Source: Gerris lacustris (lineage: Eukaryota > Arthropoda > Insecta > Hemiptera > Gerridae). From it: a stretch of DNA of 64,000 nt. The notes below the pieces were generated by a model. The model worked only from the letters and a program-made list of their open reading frames with translations, was not told where the DNA came from and did no database searches. Shown piece by piece: positions 11,479 to 21,864 of the stretch. The position numbers and the translations under genes were made by a program. Within the stretch, counting starts at the first letter, position 1, and every line of letters begins with the position of its first letter. The stretch is taken from assembly GCA_951217055.1 (NCBI GenBank), contig OX578283.1, positions 2,728,001-2,792,000 on the forward strand, given 5' to 3'.

Positions 11479-11535
11479 CTGACACTTTGAACTTTTGCTG
11501 ACACTTTGATATTTTGCTGACACTTTATTATTTTG
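11479..11535 (+). repeat. 19-bp x 3 tandem repeat
   Basis: Three successive 19-bp units starting CTGACACTTT and ending in TTTTG (11479, 11498, 11517), directly after the E1 terminus. It is a small local duplication inside K1. Confidence 0.85.
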
Positions 11536-11634
11536 CTGTGTGTTTTTTTCACATGTTACAAAAGAATCAAGAAATACCACATTTTGCAGATTGAAAACAG
11601 TATAACAATGCCTAATTTTGCTGCCGTGAGTAGA

Positions 11635-12458
11635 TAATAGTTATTTATGTAACTAGGCAGCAAAAAGGAATTTTTCTGACGAATGATTAAGTTAGCCTCC
11701 GAGCCGGAGGCGAGGTCAGGCTATGGAAATTAACTGCCGAGGCGAAGCCGAGGCAGGTAATTTATTGGATTGACTGCCGAGGCGAAGCCGAGGCAGGCAA
11801 TATATTAATATGAGGCAGAAATGTTTCCTTTGCTGCCTTGTTGCATACAATATTTTTCCTACTGGCGGCAGAAAAATGTTTCCTATAAGTAATATTCATT
11901 TCATAATATTTACTTACTTATCAAATACTATTATTGAACAATTCAAATTAAAAAAAAAAACAAGCCATAATATCAAATGTTACAATTATAAAAAAATAAT
12001 TGACAGAAATACAGTAAAATCAAAACAAAATTATGATAATAGATGAGCTGCAGTGTTGCCACTAATTTAATTATTTATGATTATTTTAAGACCTACTATT
12101 TTTTGTAATTTTTATTTCTTTTTAATCTTTTTACTCCATTCTATTTTATAAATATAATCTATAATAAGTATTTATAAACCTTTTTTTATAAATTCGTAAT
12201 ATTTTTAAGGTATATTGTTCAAATAATTTAGGTTAAAGATAATATAAAAGAAAAGGTTGTTTGTTTATTTATTTGTAGCGGGGAATGTGGGCGTGGCTTA
12301 GCCTGGAAAAATCCTCAGCAAAATGCGATTTTGCCGCCTAGGCAGCAAAATCGTATTTTGCTGCGTATTGTAAAGTTTTCTTGAAACCTCAGAGAAATTA
12401 AACTTTCATGCTTAAAAATAGTTCAATAATGCGTAATTTTGCTGCCGCTAGTAGGAAA
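11635..12458 (+). mobile_element. K-family element, copy K2, with three mini-hairpins
   Basis: Directly follows K1. The left end is 'gttatttatgtaactaggca' and the right end 'ttttgctgccgctagtagg'. Hairpins: 11693-11723 (outer TAGCCT/AGGCTA, CC/GG with a TC bulge, GA/GA, inner GCC/GGC, loop GGA), 11734-11756 and 11774-11796 (both outer CTGCC/GGCAG, GA/GA, inner GGC/GCC, loop GAA). A further GCAGCAAAATCG phrase and its inverse lie at 12330-12362. No transposase; the 78-codon frame at 11810 is AT-rich and unrecognised. Confidence 0.78.
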
Positions 12459-12505
12459 AAAATATTTTCGTTCTTCAGAACAATCACATAGCTTCCTTTA
12501 CCAAG
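12456..12505 (+). repeat. Family A copy, second part
   Basis: Resumes the copy broken at 10640: 'ttcgttcttcagaacaatca' then 'catagcttcctttacc', the family A right end. It confirms that K1/K2 sit inside an older family A copy. Confidence 0.7.
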
Positions 12506-13401
12506 GCTCTCTCCCTTAGCTCTAGGCCCCCCAGCTATGGTAGGCCTTTACCATAGCTTTCTCTGGTAAGTTTGGAATCAAAAACTAAATAATTCATGTG
12601 TAAAAACTTTTGAAGTTTAAATAATTATGATCTATATACTTTAAGAAGCACGATGTAGTTAGTTTTAGTTAAATAAAATGTCATCAGTGAAATATCTGAC
12701 TTTGGTTAGAGTACACCAGGGAAAATAAAAACTATTCTTCTATAGATAAAATACCATGGAGTTTATATTTTAAAATCATCTATGTAGTTAAAGAAGCAAG
12801 AAGTATAGTTAGCATCTGTAAAAGGTCGCGTTAGATAAATGTGGAAGATCTGTCTATCGCTACGAAGGATAGCGTAAAAAGCTATTTGTCCATAGATAAT
12901 GTCTTGGATAAGGTAGATTTGTGTGTATATAGATGTATAAGTTGAAGGTATAGATAGAGTAGTGTTAGTAAGGTGCGAATGTCCGTCCCTGGCCTAGATT
13001 ATATAAAACATCAAGTCTATAGCACTTATCTATCTATATCATATATTTACATTTATGGTCTATCTATATATCTATAGCTCTTTACTTTAATATAACAGTT
13101 ACTTTCTACTTTGAATTATTTATTTGATTTTGTTATACATTCTCATAAAACTAGCGTATAATGATAAAATCCCGTCAAGTACTTACCAGCAAGTTACTAA
13201 AAGGGTTTCTTCGGTCATAAGAATTCATTAGTACATTATTATTATTATTATTATTTATTTATTTTTTTAACAAAAATATGTAATATGTCGCTTTTCTTAC
13301 ACCTAAATTATCCTTCATGTATAAAAATTCACTTTTAAGAAACGAGGAGTGCATATTATCCATTACTATCTTGGGTAGAATGCACTAATTTAGTTATTTT
13401 A
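12506..13401. other. Unassigned AT-rich intergenic DNA
   Basis: No gene seen. Contains degenerate TCTA-rich sequence around 13025-13080 and the phrase also found near 9015. No ORF with a recognisable domain. Confidence 0.5.
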
Positions 13402-14060
13402 GGGGTAAAATGGCCGCCATTTTGAAAAACGATATATTTTTGTGAACCAAATTTCAATACCTTTAAAATAATACCCAACTTCGAATTTTCAAATGACAAA
13501 AATTTTGGGACTCCAGAGATACGGCCCCCTAAAAATTTAAAAATTTGACTTTTTTTATATCAACTCCCGGAAATATCATTGGACTACAGAGATGCATATT
13601 TTTAGCTCCTGTCCTATGGGGTAGCGGGGGGGGGGGGGCATTTTTTTAAAAAATATTTTGGGGGGTAAAATAGCTGCCATTTTGGAAACACTATACATTT
13701 GTGAACGAAATTTCAATGCCTTTAAAATGATACCAAACTTGGAATTTTCGAATGACAAAAATTTAGTTACGGCCCCCTAAAATTTATAAAATTTCACTTT
13801 TTTTAGACCAACTCCCGGAAATTTAATTGGACCAAAGAGATATAATATTTATGTGTTTTTGACCTTTTTTAGGACCTATCCTTATGGGGTAGTGCAGGGG
13901 GGGGGGGTACATTTTGGGTTTGTCTTAATTTTTTGGGGGGTAAAATGGCCGCCATTTTGGAAATGCGATATATATTGCGATATGTAATCTACATTTCAAT
14001 ACCTTTGAAATGATACCCAACTTGAAAATTACAAAAAATATCAAATATTGCGATCTATTC
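13402..14060 (+). repeat. Family C tandem repeat, 260-275 bp x about 2.5
   Basis: Units begin GGGGTAAAATGGCCGCCATT or a close variant at 13402, 13662 and 13937. Each contains 'caatacctttaaaat', 'caactcccggaaat' and 'tatggggtagc' followed by a long G run (13626-13638, and another near 13898). A diverged single unit occurs at 45905-46135. A tail at 14130-14260 has 'gacggacggacgaa' and ends 'gaaaccctaaaaatagggt'. No ORF. Confidence 0.85.
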
Positions 14061-14629
14061 GCAATTAATCGCAGAAATTTGAAGTTTTTAAGTCCGCAAT
14101 AGTTTTTTTTGTTTTTGGGCAAAAAAGTTTAACTTTTATACCAAATTTCATGTCTATAGCTTCAGTAGGTCAGGAGATATACTCCAAGATGCGACGGACG
14201 GACGGACGAATTACCAAAAGCATAAAGGTTTCTAGGACGACCACGAAACCCTAAAAATAGGGTATAATGATGCTCGGTGGTAGTACCCGTATATTTAAGT
14301 GAATTTATGTTTATGTAATATTTTTCAAGAATATTCTATGGTCATAGTGAAGAAGTAGGTAAAGTGAACAAAATCAAATTTTACAGGAGAGCAGTTTTAA
14401 AGTTTGACATTTCTTCCAAAATCAACTCAACAGCTGCATAAATATGCTTGTTATCACAAAACATTTTATTTTACCCAAATATTAATATAACAATGAAATT
14501 TAAGCAAAACATTGGTTATTCTTGCTTTTATGAGACTTACCCACTTCTTACCGAAATTACTCATGTGTTTTAGGGAAAGGAATTTTAAAAATAATTAAAT
14601 ATAAAAATTCCATTTTTCAAAACTGGTCT

Positions 14630-14950
14630 TATTTTCAACATTTGTTTTTTTTTTGTTTTTTTTCTTTTTGGTTTCTGTATTCTTCACCTTAGCTGTATCT
14701 ATGTGCAAAATTTGGGGAAGATTGAATGACGGTAAGTGGTTCAAAATTGGGGTAATAGGTGTGCGATGAAACTTAGAAAGCAAATAAATTTGACGCCAAT
14801 TTGATTTTATTTTTTGTTTTTTTGGTTTCTGTATTCTTCACCTTAGTTGTAAGTATGTGCAAAATTTGGGGAAGATTGAATCACGGGAAGTGGTTCAAAA
14901 TTGGGGAAACGGAAATGTGCGATGAAACTTACAAAGCAAAGTAATATAAG
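14630..14950 (+). repeat. Tandem duplication, about 165 bp
   Basis: The phrase 'ggtttctgtattcttcacct' through 'gcgatgaaactta' appears twice, starting near 14669 and 14823. Copies differ by scattered substitutions. The flank continues directly into family D. Confidence 0.85.
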
Positions 14951-15135
14951 ACCAACATGTGTACCAAATTTCAACTAACTCGGTGAGCTTTTACTCAAGT
15001 TATTGTCATCGGTAGATTTTGTGACGGATTTTGCGTGACGGTGATTTTGTGACGGTGTTTTTGGTCGTTTTTTTCGGATTTACTCCCTGGCTCCAGCTCC
15101 AGGACGTGCCATAAAGAACTTCGTTCCAAAAAAAA
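14951..15135 (+). repeat. Family D repeat end
   Basis: Shares with 59395-59690 the phrases 'tgtgtaccaaatttca', 'ctcggtgagctt', 'gtgacggattttgcgt', and the end 'gtgccataa' plus 'aacttcgttc'. Noncoding; the element type is unknown. Confidence 0.7.
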
Positions 15136-15475
15136 ATTGTTTAAAAGTACCCATGTAAAATCAAAAGAAAGCTTAAATTATCAGAGATTATTAATTAGTT
15201 AGAGTGCGGATTTTGTTTTATTATGTTATTTGTTTACTCCATTTAAGACAAAACTTATCCTTAAATCTTCAAATGTAAACCGGAATTACAGTTATCAGGT
15301 ATGTTATACCTACCTAACTATACCACTCTTTATATTTAGATAGAGCAGCTTGTTTTAATATTAATTATTATTTAATTAAAATTAAAATAAGAAAATAACA
15401 TGATTTAGTGAATTGTTTCACATCAGAAAAATCGAAAATAAACGGTCCTTTAAACCGAAAAAAAGACCTTCAAAA
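15136..15475. other. Unassigned AT-rich DNA
   Basis: No gene or named repeat is seen. Confidence 0.45.
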
Positions 15476-16485
15476 CCTGGAATACTAATGCTAACTAGTG
15501 AGCGTCTATTACTAAACCTTCGTAATTTTTCGAGCATTCATTTTATACTATCTTTTTGGGTTATACATGAATAAATAACAACTTTTTGTAAATAATATAT
15601 ATTATAATTGTTATAATCATATTTTTCCCAACGATAATAATTAGTAAAAACAGCTTAATATCAAAATTTAGGTAAAATGAGCATGGTGAACTTAGCAAAT
15701 AAAATTTGGAGCAAGAATCACAAATATATGTATATTTTTTTTAAATTGGACATACCACGAACTAAACATTCTATACAATAAGGGTAAAATTGCACATAGC
15801 ACATTGCTAAATTAAATTTAGAATATTCACAATACTTTCTAAAAGAAAGATATTTATTACTAAAGATATTTATTTAAAAAATAAATATCTTTAGTAAGAG
15901 TCACAATACTAATTAAGTATTATAATTACATAATATGTAATTTAAATTGTAAATTGTTAATACATTTTTTGATTATTTGGGTTATTTGGGATAAAATCAC
16001 TATATTTTTTTCGACATTTATATGTGAACAGTTTTTCAGATCCTCTACTTCAAAGTCATCATCTAGATCGGAGTCTAAAGTCTGAACTTAACTCGTTCAT
16101 AATTCCTACAGTGTAACCTACAGGGTCGCTTAAACAATTTTTATTGTGCCATTATCTTGTTTTAATAATAAAATATACAATAAATAATGTAAACTATAAA
16201 AAAAAGTCGAGTATTATATAACACGGTATTACTAAGCTCGTAATTATGACGAGCAAAAATTTACTTTTATTACTAAACCTTCGTAAAAATTACGATGTAT
16301 GTTATAAAATACTCCAATTTGCGATGACGCGAGTGACAGCGTAGGTCCTATATTGACGAAATCTCAAGGAAAACTGAACTGTCAAAGCACTCCTGACAGC
16401 GTATGTCCCTGCAGTCCCGTTAGATGTCACCACAGACAAATAACTAACGTATAGTCGGAAAAAAGTCGAACATTAGTATTCCAGG
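15476..16485. mobile_element. TIR element, about 1.0 kb
   Basis: The ends are 15-bp inverted repeats, CCTGGAATACTAATG at 15476-15490 and CATTAGTATTCCAGG at 16471-16485. Subterminal phrases 'attactaaaccttcgta' occur twice in direct orientation (near 15509 and 16280). The interior is AT-rich without an ORF. No convincing target duplication was found. Confidence 0.7.
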
Positions 16486-18230
16486 GTTAATAATAAACGA
16501 AAACATATCTCTACTTCCAAATAACCTTTCAATCATACCTACAGACGCTCAATAGGATTGTAATAGTACATTTTAGGTTGTCTAAGGTTAGTTTTAAACC
16601 TAAAACACCCCATCATCCCGCAGTTTAATTTTATTTAAGTAAAAAGCTAGACTAGTTTAATATGATATATCACTAAAATGCGTAATATCGACATTTTAAT
16701 GGATATTTAGTTTAAAAAAAAGAACTTGAAAAAAGAGTATTTCAGTTAAAGGAGAATATTGTTTTTAATAGAAATAGATTAAATACTATTATATTTCAAC
16801 TCAGTAAAGACGTTAAAAGGAATAAACAAATAATTAAGGTTGACGTTGCTTTGTTATACGAGTATTTTAAATAAAGTTACCTGATAAAACTAGATGAAAT
16901 GAAAAGAAAGAGTTCCTGGAAGTCGCAGGTTAAGACAATACAGAGGCTGAGGTCCAAACTCCAGACTGGTTAGACGTAGACTGACTCCCCACTTCTACTT
17001 CCCTCACAATTAAAACATCCCCCAACATTGAAAACAACAACAAACTTTATTAGTTTACTATTCAATTAAAGACAACTAAAAAATAAAATAAAAACAAGTC
17101 TATTTTCTATTAAAATTAATTAGAATTAGATAAATGTTATAAAACGTAATGTTATGTAAAATTTAAACTTATTACTAAACATAGATCTACTATATAAAGA
17201 AGGATACAAGAGCCTAATTGATTTTAATTTGTTTTATTTTTTTTTCTACAACAGCTGTTTCCAGTTCTTAAATTTTTATTTTATTAGTTGAGTGATGTTT
17301 TACATTCGAGGAATATAAAATGCTGGATAAATCTCGTCAAACTTTGGTAAATATATATTTTATTTACTTTATCTTTTTTTTTTTTAAAGAAAAACCGTAA
17401 GATATTATTTATTTTTGTTGTTTTATTGTTATAATCAAAATCAAAGTTTTTTTTTCTTTATTTTATGCTCTCTTAATCTGGAACATTTTCTTTGAAATTT
17501 TCAATAGTTGAAAACTTATAGATTATAAATTACATAACTATTTTAATAATTTGTATTTTTTTGTTATTTTATAAATGTGTTTCGATATTACTTTTGATCA
17601 TTTTTAGCTTTGTGAACGAACTCAATGAGTTTTTCATTTCAGAGATTGTTTGTTTGTGCCTTAATCAGTTATCGTTATAACTGATACGATACAATCGCGT
17701 AAACATTTTACCGATTTGAAAGAAAATCGACACAAAACTGCATTTCAACTTTTTTTTTTTTAATTTTTAGTTTTTCGAAATTACGCACTTAATATTTTTA
17801 AGATGGCGGATGACTAATAACATGTTACACATCGTTTTAATAGACTTGATAAGCAGGAAAAAAATATGTAACTATTATTATATCATTTGCCGGCATTTTG
17901 GAAACAAATATACCCGAAATGATATTTAAAAATAATATGGCGGGTTACCTATTATTTTATAGATCTTTTCAGGTAAATCAAGAATATTATATTTAAGTTT
18001 ATTCCCGAAAAATGTTTTCTCGTTACTACGCAACTTCTTTAAGTGCTGCATCACTAGTATAAGATAATATACTAAAAATACTGTTCTGAAATTTTTAATT
18101 TTTAAAAAAACATTTAAAACAGTTTAAAAGTAGTTGTCTATGTATTAATCATGTACAATGTAGAATATGTGGCGACAGAATATCAAATATAACCCAGACT
18201 GAACAATTCCTTCATAAGTTCAAGACAAAT
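16486..18230. other. Unassigned AT-rich intergenic DNA
   Basis: No gene, no strong inverted or tandem repeat, and no recognisable ORF in about 1.7 kb. Confidence 0.5.
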
Positions 18231-18405
18231 AAACCATATTTTGAGAGAATAAACAGTGTTATAAACAAGAGTAATATCAGGTAGACGAGTTTATATGCAT
18301 GTAAGGGTTAAGGGTAAATCATTCTAAACAGTTACTTAGGTGACGACGCTTCGACCTATCCGGTCATTATCAAGCCTGATAACTATGTATTATTTATTTA
18401 AGATT
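18231..18405 (-). repeat. Retroelement-tail-like segment with hammerhead-like hairpin
   Basis: On the minus strand 18341-18378 reads 'ggcttgataatgaccgg' then 'ataggtcgaagcgtcg'. It has a TGATAA / GACC-GGTC stem / GAA order similar to other hammerhead-like cores in the window, though the first box is degenerate. Assignment to a Penelope-like tail is inferred. Confidence 0.35.
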
Positions 18406-18439
18406 TTCATAGATGAAGTTTAATTCATATTTAATATGA

Positions 18440-19090
18440 ATATGTCCCAATTCTGCGAGGATTGATGTCTGGATGTAATAGTACATTACGCGTCGAGTAT
18501 GGAAAGTAGCATTTTGCATGCGAGTGTGAGTGTGGAGTTTGCACCCGAGCGACAGCGAGGGTAGTTAAACCACACGAGCGACAGCGAGGGTAGTAAAACC
18601 ACAAGAGCAATGCAAAATGCCGTTTTCCCACGAGTTGCGTACCGTACTTTATCTAAGATTGTTAGATTTAAATAATAAATACAGAAGAAAATAAACTTGC
18701 TGTATGTAAGTTCGTATCTCTTCTCTTGATAAAGATGGCATTAATCTTGAGTTGTATTTTTTGCCGAATTAATTATTTCTGGAGGAGTATTATTCTGTAC
18801 ATTTTCGTCAAAGCCACTTGATTCATTCATTTTTTTCACTAAAAACTCGATATAAACAGATACTTCAATAAAATAATAGCAAATTAGTTTTGTTATATGT
18901 AAACAAACTCGCTAATCGTGCGTATAGCTGAAGAATTCCTATTCTTTACCGCGCTAGCGTGGTAAAGAAGAGGAATTCTTGAGAACTATGAGACGCGCAT
19001 GCGCAATGAATACAAGTACATAAATAATCACTTTCTACGCATCTAAACAGAGATATAATGTTTATATTCGTATCAATTGTAGATAAAAAT
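18440..19090 (-). mobile_element. E-family element, copy E2
   Basis: On the minus strand the order is: 'atttttatctac' with 'taaacattatatctctg', the near-perfect palindrome around 18935-18985 (centre GCGCTAGCG), a 29-codon micro-ORF at 18830-18741 (MNESSGFDENVQNN then TPPEIINSAKNTTQD), then the terminal stem-loop. In this copy the stem-loop (GCATTTTGCAT 18509-18519 with ATGCAAAATGC 18610-18620) has an expanded head carrying two further hairpins at 18543-18562 and 18573-18590. The first of these has outer ACCC/GGGT, GA/GA, inner GC/GC and loop GACA. It is the fullest left end of the family. Confidence 0.75.
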
Positions 19091-19456
19091 ATTTAAATTT
19101 TCATCAGAATTGAATTTTGTCTTTAATGTGAACCACACACTATTACAGTAGTATGGTCAATATTTTTTTGTATTGACAATATTAGTGACCGCGTTAAGGC
19201 CGCTTTAAACTAGGGTTATATTATAATGTACTAAGTTGTACTCGTACACTCGTACAAAGCTAGACCGAAATGAAACGTGTAGATTGTAGATTTACTACTG
19301 AAGACAGAACCTTGGGCCAACTCCGTTTCAATTCCAGTTGCAGCATTCTTCTAAACTAGCATTCTAAGACAGTAAAGCTGAGAATGATGTTTTCAGCACG
19401 TACTCGTCTTAACTTTGCTTTTCTTTCTTAGCTTGCAGACCAAAAGGAAGATAGAA
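19091..19456. other. Unassigned DNA
   Basis: No supportable gene or repeat boundary was found. Confidence 0.4.
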
Positions 19457-20045
19457 ATAGTTATTTATGCACCTATGGAGTAAAGTAAGCCATTATTCCC
19501 TGAGCGAAAATGCGTTGGTTCTTGAGGCGAAGCCGAAGGAACCATGGTCCCTATAAATCCTGAGGCGAAGCCGAGGGAATTATACTTTTAAATTCCCGAG
19601 GAGCAGCCGAGGGAGATAATTATCACGAGTTGATTAATGGCGCTTTACTCCCGAGGTACATACAATATTTTATCTCCAGTAGGGAAAAAATACACACTTT
19701 CATCCATTGCACTGTTTTATTTATTATTTTAATAAATAACAATAACTGTTAGCACTTTTAATAGCTTCAATATTAAAAACAAATAAGAATTGGAATTATA
19801 CTCAAATAGAAGGTTATTTATATGCAGGTTATAAACAATGATAAACAAGGTCGAAAAAGCAGTGTCACCAACCTGATTTCAACAACTTCATTACATTAGC
19901 CATTTATTTTCTACTATTTATAAAATAATTAAGTAGGCAATTCTTCTTTTTCTCCCTACTTTACTTTTTCGTCCTACTTTTGAGTCCAGGGAAGAGAAGA
20001 TTTAACTTTAGTCCCTCTATACTAATCCAAAATCATAACTTTTTC
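19457..20045 (+). mobile_element. X-family element, copy X1, uninterrupted
   Basis: Starts 'gttatttatgcacctatgga' and ends in 'tccctctatactaatcc' plus 'aaaatcataacttttt'. It shares the K skeleton but with a different keyword: GGAGTAAAG and its inverse CTTTACTCCC. Hairpins: 19517-19543 (7-bp outer stem GGTTCTT with AGGAACC including one T-G pair, GA/GA, inner GGC/GCC, loop GAA), 19555-19580 (weaker outer stem, same core) and 19591-19615 (altered core). It provides an uninterrupted reference for X2. Noncoding. Confidence 0.75.
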
Positions 20046-20479
20046 ATAACTATAATTATTAGTTTTGTAATATTGAATTACATTTTAATCGTTATTATAT
20101 AAAATTGTTATTATATTATGATGTGCAATAAAATTTTCAATTTATGTTGAAGCAATTAAAAGGTAAAAACATTTTTATTTTAAGTGCTCCATAAAAAAAA
20201 GTAATGACATTTTATTTGAAGTGCCCTTGTAAGTGTAGCCGAATGTAAAACAAGTGGTTCCAAAGATAAGACAGGAGAGGGGTTGAGGGGAGGGGGAAGG
20301 GGGAGGTAGGCAGAGGCAACCAGATTTTAATATTAACGCTACGAAATTTTCTCATTTAATCGCCCTTTCACAAGACAAGATCACTTGAGACTAAAGAAAG
20401 ATTTAAATAAAAGTCACGAGCAAAGAAAACCCATGTCAAGTATCCTTGCTAAAATTTATAACAAATTATTATTAGATAA
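20046..20479. other. Unassigned DNA
   Basis: AT-rich apart from a purine-rich 'gggaggggg'-type patch at 20270-20315. No gene seen. Confidence 0.4.
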
Positions 20480-20640
20480 AATTATTGTAACGATTAGTGT
20501 GGCACATAGCTTCCTCGCCTCCTATTTCATATACTTTAATGATTTTATGCGCTTACACCCTGCTATTGTTAAATTTATTTATTCTCCCCCCCCCCCCCCC
20601 CCCCCCCATTTTAAATCTTCCATGATTATATTGATTTTTT
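20480..20640 (+). repeat. Family A left-end fragment with C22 run
   Basis: Contains 'attagtgtggcacatagctt' and 'cctcgcctcctatttcat', then breaks off after a pure run of 22 C at 20586-20607. Other copies have only 3-6 C at this site (near 3540, 10218, 27596 and 51656). The overlapping 90-codon frame is not a gene. Confidence 0.8.
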
Positions 20641-20895
20641 TAACCTCCCATTTATAAGGTGTTTTTTAGGGAAATTTCTGAATAACTAATAATATATGAG
20701 TTAAAAAATTTATGAATTTGCTTATCTTTCTAATGTGATTGAGAATCGGAGCATAGTTAAAAATACATTTTTTTTTCTTGCAAATAATCTCTATAGCCAT
20801 ACTAAAATTTGAATAAACCATTTACACCCTATATACACACATATATACCCTATATACAAAGAATAATGATTAGGAACATTTTGAGTAAAAAAAGA
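20641..20895. other. Unassigned AT-rich DNA
   Basis: No gene or named repeat is seen. Confidence 0.4.
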
Positions 20896-21215
20896 AGTTA
20901 CTTATGCACCTAGGGAGTAAAGTAAGCCATTATTCCCTGAGCGAAAAAGTTGGTTCTTGAGGCGAAGCCGAAGGAACCATATATAAATCCCTTGCGCAGT
21001 CTAATTATCGCAAGGGGAATAATGGCACTTTACTCACGAGGTACATACAATATTTTATCTCCAGTAGGAAGGATATACACATTTTCGTCCATTGCACAGT
21101 TTTTATTTATTATTTTAATAAAAATAACAATAATTATGAGCACTTTTAATAGCAGATATAAGAGATTCAGTATTAAAAACAAATAAGAATTGGAATTAAA
21201 CTCAAATAGAAGGTT

Positions 21216-21563
21216 CCCTCCCGGAAAATCCTCGCCAACGACTGAAGCGAAAATGGCCCAGAGATAATCTGGTGCCTTAAAATAGAAAATGTATAAATAT
21301 CTATGAATGTATGTGTGTTTTTGCGTGTATGTGTGCGTGCTTGAGTATATTTGTATATAATAGTGAAATAAATAATAAGGATGTTAATTAATGTAATTAT
21401 GTAATCAATTTAATTTAATTTGTATTCTTTATTCCATTTTGGAGGATTTACCATTGGGTAACATCTCCGCTCATTGTATTCCTGTTCTAAATACTTTTAA
21501 ACCATTTACTTGTTATTGTATATACATGTAATGTATTATACTTATAGTTGCAAATAAAGAAAC

Positions 21564-21640
<77 letters not shown>
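21216..21640 (+). mobile_element. 5'-truncated LINE 3' end with long poly(A)
   Basis: Begins abruptly 'ccctcccggaaaatcctcgc' and runs through an AT-rich 3' UTR with a polyadenylation signal AATAAA at 21553-21558, ending in a pure A run of about 72-75 nt (21569-21643 including shared bases). It is flanked by a 12-bp target duplication, AAATAGAAGGTT, at 21204-21215 and 21641-21652. X1 has the uninterrupted site at 19804-19815. This is the signature of target-primed reverse transcription. Too little coding sequence remains to name the LINE clade. Confidence 0.9.
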
Positions 21641-21645
<5 letters not shown>

Positions 21646-21864
21646 GAAGGTTATTTAGATGCAGGTTATAAACAATGAATCAATGATATAAACATGGCCA
21701 AAAAATCGCAGTGCCGCCAACTTGATTTCAACAACTTCATTACATTTGCCATTCATTTTCTACTATTTATAAAATAATTAAGTTGCAATCTTTACTTTTT
21801 CGCCCTACTTTTATTTTTTCTCCCTACTTTTTGAGTTCAGGGATGAAAAGAACTATTTTAGTCC

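Larger units (their letters stand above)
10641..11634 (+). mobile_element. K-family element, copy K1, with four mini-hairpins
   Basis: Starts near 'tgatttatgtaaataggcag' and ends 'aattttgctgccgtgagtag'; GGCAGCAAAA and TTTTGCTGCC form the terminal inverted keyword. Hairpins: 10691-10720 (inner stem GCC/GGC, loop GAA), 10731-10753 (GGC/GCC, loop GAA), 10772-10792 (decayed outer stem) and 10798-10828 (perfect 9-bp outer stem TTACCTGCT with AGCAGGTAA, inner stem GGT/ACC, loop GTA). The first three have GA opposite GA or AA between the stems; the last has AA opposite GA. An E element is inserted at 11053-11478. No transposase is present. Confidence 0.75.

Noticed and set aside
20385..20657. 90-codon frame with a proline run
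   Set aside because: The proline run is the 22-C homopolymer in a family A fragment.
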